Under the pieces are notes generated by a model. It was given only the letters and a program-made list of their open reading frames with translations, did no database searches and had not been told where the DNA came from. A stretch of 53,382 nucleotides of DNA from Halolamina rubra (lineage in GTDB: Archaea > Halobacteriota > Halobacteria > Halobacteriales > Haloferacaceae). Where the stretch lies: the NCBI RefSeq assembly GCF_000739555.1, contig NZ_BBJN01000024.1:1-53382 (forward strand). The letters run 5' to 3'. Positions 44,018 to 52,995 of the stretch are shown here, in pieces. Every line of letters starts with the position of its first letter. Within the stretch, counting starts at the first letter, position 1. The translations under genes and the position numbers were made by a program.

Positions 44018-44349
44018 CAGTTTGCATTCCGTGACTGAGGTGATATGACAATCTATGCTAATATCAACCGCTTACTTAACATTATGGGAGTTTAACATAT
44101 CGGATCTCACATATTCGGAGAAAACACACAATAGTATAGTGTGGAAGTAATTTCACTTACCGGCTAATTTACCATAGTCGTAAATGGCTAATGTGATTTA
44201 AACAGAACGTCCACCGCCATTCAGCGCCACCGTTCCAGATTTCAGGGTAAGTTGACCGTTGGCGGTGCGCCCATCGATGGGGGAGGAGATCTCTTTTGGA
44301 TAGTGTGCTGGCACACTAGACTTTTGAGGCGGGAGCCCCAGGTTCGGGT
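44018..44349. other. 332-bp AT-rich intergenic stretch
   Basis: Low-GC DNA with many short A/T runs (for example 44090-44210) and no coding frame of note. It holds the promoter of the glycosyltransferase on the left and, at the right, the promoter and operator (44301-44318) of the antitoxin-toxin pair. Confidence 0.4.
44301..44318. promoter_or_regulatory. perfect inverted repeat operator of the vapBC-like operon
   Basis: TAGTGTGC-TG-GCACACTA has perfect 8-bp arms with a 2-bp centre, ending 31 bp before the antitoxin ATG at 44350. AbrB/VapB-type antitoxins bind such palindromes with their toxins to repress their own operon, so autoregulation is expected. Confidence 0.65.
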
Positions 44350-44655
44350 ATGAGCAGTAAGCGTATCGACGCCGAAAGCAAGGTATCGGGCAATCAGGCG
44401 AACATCCCGGCGCAGATACGGCGCGAACTCGATATCGACGACGGCGATCACTTACGGTGGCACCTGGAGAACGGGACAGTCCGGGTCGAGGTCGTCCAAC
44501 AGGAGACTGGGACGTTCGCGGAGTTCGACGGCTATGGTGGAGACGAAGAGACCGACGTAACGACGGATCACGACGACTGGGGCGTCGACGAGAGCCGACG
44601 GCTCTCGTCTGCCAACCAGAACGCGGAGCGTTCTGGTGACGTCGACGCCGAGTAG
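44350..44655 (+). CDS. AbrB/SpoVT-family antitoxin (VapB-like)
   Basis: The protein is 101 aa. Residues ~1-45 are a swapped-hairpin AbrB domain (AESKVSGNQANIPAQIRRELDIDDGDHLRW), which binds DNA as a dimer. The acidic disordered tail (~55-101) would wrap and block the PIN toxin. The TAG stop is immediately followed by the toxin ATG. A perfect palindrome upstream supports autoregulation. Confidence 0.88.
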   Translation: MSSKRIDAESKVSGNQANIPAQIRRELDIDDGDHLRWHLENGTVRVEVVQQETGTFAEFDGYGGDEETDVTTDHDDWGVDESRRLSSANQNAERSGDVDAE

Positions 44656-45090
44656 ATGCCCCGAGCGCTTCTCGACACGAGTGTGCTGTTCGCAGCGGCG
44701 TATCAGCGTGATAGCGCTCACTCGGACGCGATGCCGATTCTGCGGGGCGTCGACGACGGGTCGCTTCCGGAGGCCGTCGTGTTGGATTACGTGCTTGCGG
44801 AGACGCTGAACGGGCTGACGACGCATGCAGGTCACGATGCAGCCGTCGATCTCCTCGACAGGATCGAGGAGAATGCTCGGTTCCACATCGACTCCCTCCG
44901 GTCGGATGCGATGGTCACCGGAAAGGCGCTGTTCAGGCAGCATCCGTCGCTCTCCTTTGTCGACGCCTGTCTCGTCGCCTACATGCAGCGGGAGGGCCTA
45001 GGGTATCTGTACGCGTTTGACGACGACTTCGACGCGATCGAGGACGTATATCGGCTCGATACGGCGACGGACCCGTACGAACCGGAGTGA
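44656..45090 (+). CDS. PIN-domain ribonuclease toxin (VapC-like)
   Basis: The 144-aa protein has the four acidic PIN residues in place: Asp7 (RALLDTSVLFAA), Glu ~48 (VLAETLNGL), Asp ~101 (LSFVDACLVAYM) and Asp ~120 (YAFDDDFD). PIN toxins cut tRNA or rRNA with Mg when freed from antitoxin. Zero-base spacing from the AbrB antitoxin supports a toxin-antitoxin pair. RNA target unknown. Confidence 0.88.
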   Translation: MPRALLDTSVLFAAAYQRDSAHSDAMPILRGVDDGSLPEAVVLDYVLAETLNGLTTHAGHDAAVDLLDRIEENARFHIDSLRSDAMVTGKALFRQHPSLSFVDACLVAYMQREGLGYLYAFDDDFDAIEDVYRLDTATDPYEPE

Positions 45091-45499
45091 GGTTCTCAAC
45101 AGAGCTTGACCCGCCGAGAAGGATTAGAAGCCGGAGGGGCACGAATCTTGGTACGAGGAAGCGTACTGATGCGGACGGATGCGAGTAACCGTTTACACTT
45201 GACACACCTACAGCCGCCCGAACAGCGGAAACGGTGGTGTCTACGGTGGCTCTGACTGTAGGTATTCTGAGAGGCCACAGCTGTTCCGCTGTGGCAGTTA
45301 CCGGCCACTCCGAATCGGGTAGAGAGAACGCGCTCGGTGTGGTGAGTCGCGCCAGAAAGTACAGCCGATCTACTATCGTGTTCTTTTGACGGTGGCCTCC
45401 ACGAGTTCCATGTGACGATGCGACGGAGGCCATCGAGGCCTGACGTTTTCACCGACGATATTAAATATCCATAGAATAAGTGATATATAGTGGATACGT
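45091..45499. other. 409-bp intergenic stretch with hairpin and AT palindrome
   Basis: GCCACAGC (45274-45281) and GCTGTGGC (45288-45295) form a perfect 8-bp stem with a TGTTCC loop, about 185 bp after the toxin stop; it could terminate transcription or be part of a small RNA. GATATT-A-AATATC (45457-45469) is an AT-rich near-palindrome ~31 bp before the kinase GTG and likely includes its TATA element. No gene is convincing on either strand. Confidence 0.4.
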
Positions 45500-46981
45500 G
45501 TGACAGATGCTGACAACCCTACCGAGGGAACTCGAGCGCTATACGAGGAACAGGCGTTCCTCGAGGACGCCCTCGATGTGCTGGACGACGTCTTCTACGT
45601 TCTCGGACCGGACGGTGAACTCCGCCACTGGAACGACCGATTACTCGAGGTCACGGGGTATTCCGCGGACGATCTCGACGGGATGAATGCTGTCGATTTT
45701 CTGCCCGACGACGATCGCGCTCGCAAAGCGATGGATGAGGCGATGCGGACCGGTAAGGAAGTCGTCGAGTCGGACCTACTCACTGCTGATGGGGAACGGA
45801 TCCCATACGAGTTCACCGGCGCCCGAATAACTGACGAGAACGGGAGAGTGATCGGTATTGCCGGAATCGGCAGGGACATCTCCAGCCGGAAAGCGTACGA
45901 GCACCAACTCACTGCTCTCCACGAATTTGTGGACGAACTCACGACGGTCGACTCGGTCGATGAAGTGTATCGACGGACGATCAAAGCGAGCGAGGAGATC
46001 CTCGAATTCGACTTGAGCATCATCAGTATCGAGGACGACAGGGTACTCCACCCAGTCGCAACCTCGTCCGGGATCACACCTGAAGGGGTTATCGAGATGC
46101 CTGTCGACGAGGGGATCGGCGGGAAGACCTACCGAACGGGGCAGACGTTCGTAATAAACGATCTCGAAGGTCATCCCGATGCCAAGCCCCAAGGGCCGTA
46201 CGGATCCCTGCTTAGTGTCCCGATCGGGGACTACGGGAACTTTCAGGCCGTTTCCGGAGTCACCGGTGCGTTCGACGAGTCAGATCGACAGTTAGCTGAG
46301 CTGTTGATCACCCACACTGAAAACGCGATCGAGCGGCTGTCACGGGAAACACAGCTGGAACGACAAACTGAACAGCTGGAGAAGTTCGCCGAAGTCGCCT
46401 CACACGACCTTCGGAACCCGCTGAACGTAGCCCAGGGGCGAATTGAACTCGCCCGAGAAGAGACAGATAGTGAACACCTGGCGGCGGCTGGCAGGGCGGT
46501 CGACCGAAGTCTGTCGTTGGTCGAAGATATGTTGACGTTAGCTCGTGAAGGAAAATCGATCGATACGCTCGAGTCTGTTGACCTCGCACGGATCGCGAGA
46601 GGCTGTTGGAAGAACGTCGACACAGAGGATGGCGAGCTCGTCGTGGAAATCGACCGAACGGTTCGGGCCGACCCAAATCGGTTGAAGCAGTTGTTGGAGA
46701 ACTTGATGCGAAACGCCGTCGAACACAGTGAGAGCAGTGTCACCGTGACGATCGGCGATCTGGAAGACGGGTTCTACGTCGCCGACGATGGGCCGGGAAT
46801 CCCCGAGACTGAGCGTGAAGACGTGTTTGAACCTGGGTACTCGACAACCGAGGTCGGAACCGGGTTCGGGCTGAATATCGTCGCCGAAATTTCCGACGCA
46901 CACGAGTGGGACGTTCGAGTCGTGGACGCCGATGGAGGTGGGGCACGGTTCGAGTTTACCAACGTCGAGGCCGTGAATTGA
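45500..46981 (+). CDS. PAS-GAF-HisKA sensor histidine kinase
   Basis: The protein is 493 aa from GTG 45500. A PAS domain (~16-130; VLDDVFYVLGPDGELRHWN...GIAGIGRDIS) is followed by a GAF domain (~140-285) and a dimerisation helix with phospho-His in VASHDLRNPLN (H-box, ~314-324). The ATPase lid and nucleotide motifs are NLMRNAVEHSE (N box), VADDGPGIPE (G1) and GTGFGLNI (G2). It is soluble with no membrane segment, so it should sense an intracellular signal. No receiver gene is adjacent. Its PAS closely resembles PAS2 of the next kinase, suggesting duplication. Confidence 0.9.
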   Translation: MTDADNPTEGTRALYEEQAFLEDALDVLDDVFYVLGPDGELRHWNDRLLEVTGYSADDLDGMNAVDFLPDDDRARKAMDEAMRTGKEVVESDLLTADGERIPYEFTGARITDENGRVIGIAGIGRDISSRKAYEHQLTALHEFVDELTTVDSVDEVYRRTIKASEEILEFDLSIISIEDDRVLHPVATSSGITPEGVIEMPVDEGIGGKTYRTGQTFVINDLEGHPDAKPQGPYGSLLSVPIGDYGNFQAVSGVTGAFDESDRQLAELLITHTENAIERLSRETQLERQTEQLEKFAEVASHDLRNPLNVAQGRIELAREETDSEHLAAAGRAVDRSLSLVEDMLTLAREGKSIDTLESVDLARIARGCWKNVDTEDGELVVEIDRTVRADPNRLKQLLENLMRNAVEHSESSVTVTIGDLEDGFYVADDGPGIPETEREDVFEPGYSTTEVGTGFGLNIVAEISDAHEWDVRVVDADGGGARFEFTNVEAVN

Positions 46982-47134
46982 CGAGAGGAAGGAACATTCG
47001 CCACTTTCGCTAAGTACTGCAACCCCACATACCGCCTGTTTCACCGTGGTTTGTGTCTAATCAACGGCCCCACAGTAGACCAAAACTATAGGGTAACCGT
47101 ATATATGCAACCCGTGACAATACTCGTTTAACTC

Positions 47135-48541
47135 ATGGATGAGAGCGAGCGACGGTATCAAGAGTTGATTCAAACGTCGCCCGCTCCCATCAATCTCTTC
47201 GACGCGTCGGGCGAGATCGTCTGGGGGAACGATGCCGTGCTGGACCTCCTCTGTCTCGACTCCCGTGAGGACTTGATCGGCCGCTCTATCTTCGAGTTCA
47301 TTCAGCCAGAGGATCGATTTACCGCGGAATCTGAACTGGCGGAAGTGGTAACCGAGAAAGAATCCACCGGCCCAACCCGAATGCAACTCTGTACTGATTC
47401 GGGAGAAGAACGAACGATCAGAGTTGCAACGGCGCCGGGGAAGTACAAGGGCGAAGACATCGGCCAGGCTGTCGTTATCGATGTCACGCGTCTCGATCGA
47501 GTCGAGAACGAACTCCGAGAGGAGCGAGAGTTTGTCGAAAAAGCGCTCGACACGATCGATGACGTGTTTTACGTGATCGATTCCGGTGGGCATCTCGAGC
47601 GGTGGAACAACGCGTTACTGGATGTCACTGGGTTCTCCGAGGAAGAGGTTCTGACAAAGAATGTCGAGGATTTCTTTGTCGAGAGTGACGCGAGCAATGT
47701 CTCTGACTCGATTTCACGGGCGTTCGTTAACGGGAACGACACGCTCGAGGCTGTCGTCGAAACGAAGTCGGGGGAGCACATCCCCTACGAGTTCCGCAAA
47801 AAGCGCCTGACGATGGGCGAATCGGTCGTCGGGGTCGTTGGAATTGGGCGGGATATCACTCAACAGCGGTCACGAGAACAACACCTCAAGGCCGTCGATC
47901 ACCTTCTCCAACACCACCTTCGAAATCAGTTGAACGTAATCCGTGGCAATGCCGATTTGCTGGCCACCGAAGACGATGAAACCGAGTCACAACACCTCTC
48001 GGCAATCCACAGATCTGCAGAGAAGCTGTTGTCCTTGTTCGACCGGCACCAGGAAATCGTCTCGCAGGTACTCGTCGAGAGCGGCAGAGAGCAAATCGAC
48101 ATCGTCGCTGTTCTACGTGACCTCTTGGGGGAGTTCCGAGACGACTACCCCCAGGCTGAGTTTCGGCTGACCAGTCCCGATACTGCACCGGTGTTCGCCT
48201 CGTCATACATTGAGCAATCGCTGCGCGAACTCGTCTGGAACGCAGTCAAGCACAACAATTCAGCGACCCCCGAAGTCCACGTGGTCGTCGAGGCGGACTC
48301 GGCACCGATCGAGGTGATCCTGCGCGATAGCGGGCCACCAATTGCCCAGGCCGAATACGCGTTTATCGAGGACCCTGCAAGCCTCGATTCGACGTCGCAT
48401 CCGTCGGGACTCGGGCTGTGGGCGGCGAACCTCGCCGTTACGTACTCACGTGGGACCTTCACCATACGAGAAGGGAGTACGAACGGGAACGAGATCGTCA
48501 TCGAACTCCCCACGGCGGTCGACGACTGGGAGGATCGGTAG
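47135..48541 (+). CDS. double-PAS sensor histidine kinase
   Basis: In this 468-aa protein, PAS1 (~1-125) and PAS2 (~128-250; TIDDVFYVIDSGGHLERWNN...VVGIGRDIT) precede a short dimerisation region with HHLRNQLNVIRGN (H-box, phospho-His ~256) and a divergent ATPase domain (LRELVWNAVKHNN N box; ILRDSGPPI G1-like; GLGLWAANL G2). The G1 box DSGPP instead of DxGxG is unusual and may weaken ATP binding. It is soluble, with 153 bp separating it from the first kinase. The two could form hetero-oligomers or share a distant partner. Confidence 0.88.
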   Translation: MDESERRYQELIQTSPAPINLFDASGEIVWGNDAVLDLLCLDSREDLIGRSIFEFIQPEDRFTAESELAEVVTEKESTGPTRMQLCTDSGEERTIRVATAPGKYKGEDIGQAVVIDVTRLDRVENELREEREFVEKALDTIDDVFYVIDSGGHLERWNNALLDVTGFSEEEVLTKNVEDFFVESDASNVSDSISRAFVNGNDTLEAVVETKSGEHIPYEFRKKRLTMGESVVGVVGIGRDITQQRSREQHLKAVDHLLQHHLRNQLNVIRGNADLLATEDDETESQHLSAIHRSAEKLLSLFDRHQEIVSQVLVESGREQIDIVAVLRDLLGEFRDDYPQAEFRLTSPDTAPVFASSYIEQSLRELVWNAVKHNNSATPEVHVVVEADSAPIEVILRDSGPPIAQAEYAFIEDPASLDSTSHPSGLGLWAANLAVTYSRGTFTIREGSTNGNEIVIELPTAVDDWEDR

Positions 48542-48958
48542 TGTCGGCGGGCCTAATCTTGTTCTAGATCTGGGAGCGATTGATGCCTATAGTAAATCGA
48601 CCGTTTGCTCTCCGACGTAACGGTAGAGAACCCCTCCTTCGATGGAGGATTGCGTCATAATCCTTCCCGATCTGAGTGGGTAGGGAGACCGATAACTTGC
48701 CAACACAGCTTTGGTATGATATAGACCCAACAATTTATGATCGAGTGCCTCAGAGCCGTTCCCAACGGTGGTTTAACTTGACCGACAACATCGAACTTCG
48801 ATTCTCCTCATTCTGATGCTTACAGATATCTTCAGCCACGAGTCATATCGTACCTCCGGTGAATCGCGCACCTTCATCTGGCATGTGGTCTGGGACTCAG
48901 AGAGCACCGATGAGCACATTCCGATCAAGGGTCACTCCACGATTGACTGCCGATCCCC
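48542..48958. other. 417-bp intergenic stretch
   Basis: No coding frame is convincing. A small stem CCTCC-TTCGAT-GGAGG (48633-48648) lies ~92 bp after the kinase stop and may act in termination. The right part should contain the promoter of the secreted gluzincin-like gene; no clear TATA element is singled out. Confidence 0.35.
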
Positions 48959-50883
48959 ATGAGTCGGCGTCACCGATCCACTCTCGTCATCATCGGAGTC
49001 TGTCTCCTCATCGCGACGATGACGCTACCCCCTGTCGTTGCTGGTACAGCTGGAGCAACCACCTCAACGTCTAGCGATGCGCCGAGTTTGAACGATCCAA
49101 CTGGCTTGGGTGCTAATAACGAAGGCTCGATCGAGCAACGATCTACACGGGTATCTGCTTCCGCTGCCAATCCCCGAGTGGTTCCAACCACACTCGAGGT
49201 CGAACGTCTCGATGGAACCGACAAAGTCCAGTTTAGGTATACGTTCGACCTACCGAACGACACCACTCGGTTCGAGATTCTCAGTACCTCTCAGGACGAT
49301 GGGTATTCGATCACTGCGACGACCGGGTTCTCCGAGGGCCAACAGCTGACGTGGGATGGCAAGACTGCGAGCCCTTCGCTTACCCTCGAATATACGCTTC
49401 CCAACGATTCGAACGCCGGCTTACGACGCGTTCGGACCCCATTCGTGGGAGGACAAATCGAACGGGGTGACCCCCCAGAGGAGGGCCACGTTGACATGGT
49501 TTATAAGGAACCCGTCAACTTCGACTTGGATACGACCGTCGAGGTGACGGGAGAGGGCAGGTACGTGGCCGGAACTGTGGTTCTCGGGTCATATACGACT
49601 TACACCGAGACGAGCTATGGGCAGGAGATTACGCTATTCGTCCCCGACGGCGTCGATATGGCTGTGTCACCTGAAGACGCGGTGACAGCCCTTGTTGCAA
49701 CCGAGCGAACTATCCAGGGGGATCCCCACCGAGATACCTACGTATTCGTCCAGGAGGGCCAAATCGCAGCTGGCGGCGCAGGCTCTACGACTGCCCGGGT
49801 TTTTGCGGGGTCTGACCTCGAGATCTACATCCACGAGCAGGCACACCTCGATGAAGTTGCGTACTATGATCGGAAGATGGGGTGGTTTACCGAAGCCAGT
49901 GCAACGTACTACGGCTCGGATTTCTACGTCGTCGACGGCGAGCTCAGGCTTAAGCCCGCAAAACTGCTCGAGCGAACTGACCCAGAGACCAAATGGCCTC
50001 GAGGGGATCATCACAACGATAGCGTCCTCGCCGAACCGAGCACCTGGGACTCCAAGACCGACTACCAGAAAGGCAGTCGGTTGCTGTTCGCCTTGGACGC
50101 GAAACTTCGAGCAGCGACAGACGGCGACGCGACGATTCACGATCTGATGCGGCGGGTGAATGAGGAAGGCGGATACAGGGCGCTCAACTACACAGAGTTT
50201 CGCGGAATCGTGGTCGACCTCGGGGGTGAGGGGACCGGTTCGTGGCTCGATCCGTACGTGCTGACATCGCAGAACCCACCCCAGCCAAACGCCAGTGCGT
50301 TCGGCCCGACCCCAACATTCGCCAATGGGACGACCAACACCAGTGGCGACTCGCGTGAGACGTTTGAGTTCGGCATCGACATCCCGTCTGAAGACCCGCA
50401 GGCACCGAGTCCGCGACGTTGGCGATCGACGCTGATGGGACGACTGTGAAGTCCGTCGTTTCCGACGGGAACAACGATGGCCGTGTTGATGTTCGCTTCC
50501 AGCCGTATGGTCCCGACGGGGGAACCGTGCTTGCACCGGCGGATTCAGCTGATGAATTGACCGTTACAACCGGGATGCTTGAAGCGCCAGTTGTAGCCAG
50601 GGTGATCGAGGTTTCGCTGTTGGTGACGGATCCGAGCGGTAGCTATACGATTTCGACGCGGACTATCGAACTAGAGTCGACGCCGACGCCCGAGGCGACA
50701 CCGGCGGGAAGTACGGGCGATGGGGAGAGATCGGTTCGGATTCTCGGTGTCGACGCAGGGCAAGCGGTTGATCGCGCTTCCGCCGTTCTTTCGGATCTCT
50801 CATCCGACCTTTCTACTATGGAGCTGGTGATCGGCATCCCACTGGTACTTGCCGGGCTCTTCCTGATGACCAGAGGGGAGTGA
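48959..50883 (+). CDS. secreted membrane-anchored gluzincin-like metalloprotease (frameshifted)
   Basis: A Sec signal peptide (RRHRSTLVIIGVCLLIATMTLPPVVAGTAGA, ~3-33) is followed by a beta-rich domain and then a zinc motif HEQAH (292-296) with Glu312 in GWFTEASATYY. This is an HExxH...E layout as in M1/M61-type gluzincins, but the spacing of 15 residues is shorter than the usual 18. Near 50405 the frame breaks (PQAP|ESATLAID); the other frame continues with an IDADG...NNDGRVDVRF region, a Thr/Pro linker and a C-terminal helix MELVIGIPLVLAGLFLM before a short basic tail. The span is 3n+2: one G lost from CCGGAG. The whole protein is ~641 aa, exposed outside the cell and tethered by its C terminus. 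Confidence 0.78.
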
Positions 50884-51360
50884 CAGGGCTACAGCGTTGA
50901 TGACCTGCCGGGGTAGTTTGTTGTAGGGATCCGGGATAACCAGGTGGCAGAGAGTGGGTGACCTCGGGGTGTTGGTAAGGGCCGACCCCGACGTAACCGT
51001 CGCGAACAACCAGCTGTCGCGCCTCAATCCGCTCGACTCTCGCGGCCACGTCATGGGCTACGAGGATGTCGATGGGGAGACAGTCACCGACAACACGGTG
51101 ACCGGCTCCAAGGAGTCGCTGCCTGACTTCGGCTGGCAGTTCCGGGGTGAGGGGGCTGTCGACGAGTGGGAACTCGATCCTCGTCGACGGTGCCAAGTCG
51201 TCGTCGACGCTCGTCGCTCCGACGTCGATCCGCCTCGAGTTCGATCGCACCGTGAGTCCCGGCGGGGTAGCCGAGAGCTGGCCCTCTACTGTGCTTCACT
51301 GTCGCTGCACGACGATCAGGGTGACTCGCTTGTGAACGTCGATCAAGCTGGCCCCCGCCG
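50884..51360. other. 477-bp stretch with broken coding traces
   Basis: On the plus strand, 50954-51150 in one frame (DVTVANNQLSRLNPLDSR; GYEDVDGETVTDNTVTG) and 51150-51270 in another (SILVDGAKSSSTLVAPTSIR) both show acidic residues and G/C third positions, as if one gene were split. A minus-strand reading of the same DNA (EFPLVDSPLTPELPAEVR) is also open. I cannot decide which strand, if any, is real. A decayed pilin- or surface-protein-like gene is one possibility. Confidence 0.35.
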
Positions 51361-51845
51361 TCAGCAGATGTAGTCGTGCGCTCGTCCGGCGAGTCTCGGC
51401 ACGTGGTCGTGCATACACTCGGCATACTCCAGTATCGCCGCCGCCTGTTCAGCGGTCGCTCGATCCTGTTGATAGTACGTCCCATTACGGTGATTCTGCC
51501 ACAATTCGACGGGTTCGTCTTTCGTCGGCTGTGAAAAGACGCCCGCTCGAGCAGCGTACTCGAAGGCATCCTCGTGGGATTGCATATCGTTCGACTCTGC
51601 CAGTCCCCGGTCGACCACGTAGAACTGCACCGTCCGCTCGAGCGCCGCAAATGATCCTTCGACCACTAATGTGTGGTATCGACCGATCTCCGGCAACGAC
51701 CGAATGCCGTCTAAGATACGACACGCCTTCCGCAGTTGCAGGAGCGCCTCGCCATCGACATCCACCCCAGCTCGACTGTTCCACGCCGGTTGAATGCTTC
51801 AACGACACCACGCAACTCGTCGCTGCACGGGTCTTCACTACTCAT
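51361..51845 (-). CDS. HEPN-domain protein of a MNT/HEPN module (frameshifted)
   Basis: From ATG 51845 the peptide reads SSEDPCSDELRGVVEAFNRRGTVELG. After the GGGG run near 51770-51775 the frame shifts and continues VDVDGEALLQLRKACRILDGIRSLPEIGRYHTLVVEG...ALERTVQFYVVDRGL to 51361. The span is 3n+2, so one G is missing. The helical protein has the NHRNGTYY motif (~120-127 of the restored chain), close to the R-x4-6-H/Y region of HEPN toxins. It begins 9 bp after the nucleotidyltransferase stop. In MNT/HEPN pairs the nucleotidyltransferase inactivates the HEPN ribonuclease by adding AMP. Confidence 0.72.
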
Positions 51846-51854
51846 CGTCAATCC

Positions 51855-52556
51855 CTACGTGGCGTCGACATCGCTCAGAACGACGTCCTTCACCTGCTCT
51901 AAGGCATCTGAATCCTCGATCACGATCCCCTCGGCTAGCACGTCGACGATCCGGTCGTCAGCCCTCGCGTGATCGAGTGCTGATGTGACTGACTCCACCA
52001 ACACCTCGAACGCGTATCGGCTCCCAGTATCGCCGAACTGTTTCTCACCGAGGTCCACCGTGAGCTCGGCCGCCGTGCGCCGTGCCGCCAAGAGATTCTC
52101 CTCGTCGTCGATCAGTATCCAGATATCGATGTCGGACTGTCGGTCGGCCTCGCCGCGGGCGACACTCCCGAACACTGCCAGTGCCGAAAACGACGGGACT
52201 TCTGTGCGAGCTCGGTTGGTGAACTCTCGGATTGGTTCGCGGAACTCGTCCTGCGGGATTGCGAACAGCGGTTCATCCGGGATCGTCACGTGGTCGCGGT
52301 GTAGCCGTACGCTCCGACTGCGGCCGCCCTCGTCGACGCTGATGAGTTCCAACTGCTGTAGGAGGTCGACTGCCCGTGTCGTCGTCTTCGATCCGTTGTC
52401 TGTGATCTCCCGAAGTTGGCGCACGGTGAACTCACGGAACGGATTCCGGGTCAGGAGTTCGAGGATATCCTCCATCGCCGCATACCGGAACACCTGCTCC
52501 TCCCCGAACGGATAGGGGATATGCAACTCTACAGCACGTTCACCCTCGGTGTCCAT
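51855..52556 (-). CDS. HTH-nucleotidyltransferase (MNT) antitoxin-like protein
   Basis: The protein is 233 aa from ATG 52556; a longer in-frame start at 52967 runs into a separate degraded region. The N-terminal winged helix (~28-90; ILELLTRNPFREFTVRQLREITDNGSKTTTRAVDLLQQL) is followed by a minimal nucleotidyltransferase domain with GSVARGEADRQSDIDIWILID (~132-152: GS, then paired Asp metal ligands). The HTH suggests operon autoregulation. With the HEPN gene immediately downstream it forms a MNT/HEPN toxin-antitoxin module. Confidence 0.87.
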   Translation of the reverse strand: MDTEGERAVELHIPYPFGEEQVFRYAAMEDILELLTRNPFREFTVRQLREITDNGSKTTTRAVDLLQQLELISVDEGGRSRSVRLHRDHVTIPDEPLFAIPQDEFREPIREFTNRARTEVPSFSALAVFGSVARGEADRQSDIDIWILIDDEENLLAARRTAAELTVDLGEKQFGDTGSRYAFEVLVESVTSALDHARADDRIVDVLAEGIVIEDSDALEQVKDVVLSDVDAT

Positions 52557-52995
52557 GGACACTAATAGTGTCCAACAGTGGTAAAACGTTACGCCAGTTC
52601 CACGGGGCCGACATAGCTGTTCACGAGGGTTCCGGTGCTTGAGCCGCGAGGGGTTGTGCTTCGCGTTGGCTTCCGTCTTCGTATCGACGCCGACGCGCTG
52701 CTCGTTATGTGTCCCGGCGTAGTTCGACCCGCCGCCGATCGTACACGGAATCTCGTCCCAGTGATCGTGCAACACGAGGGCGATCTGCTCGGAGGTCGAG
52801 AGTTCGGCCGCACGGGCGTCGGCGTCGAGTTGCAGCCAGGTCGCCAGTGGGACGGTGCTCCAGTTCCTCGCGGAAAATGCTCCACCGGCGCTCGATGCGG
52901 GTGGCTTGGCGTCGATGTCGTAGTCGAGACGCCAGAGGACGGTCCCGATACGGCCGACTTCAGCCACCGGTGTTCGAAAACTGAGGACGCGACGC
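52557..52995. other. 439-bp region with degraded coding trace on the minus strand
   Basis: A minus-strand frame from ~52967 (PLATWLQLDADARAAELST; EQIALVLHDHWDEIPCTIGG; NYAGTHNEQRVGVDTKTEAN) has haloarchaeal coding composition. Near 52625 a different frame gives a more natural end (LVNSYVGPVELA then stop at ~52589). It looks like a gene fragment with a frame break, of unknown family. It separates the flavoprotein gene from the MNT gene. Confidence 0.4.

Noticed and set aside
45096..45452. 118-aa minus-strand gene in the vapC-kinase gap
   Set aside because: Basic, Ser/Arg-rich product unlike haloarchaeal proteins, and it spans a strong hairpin.
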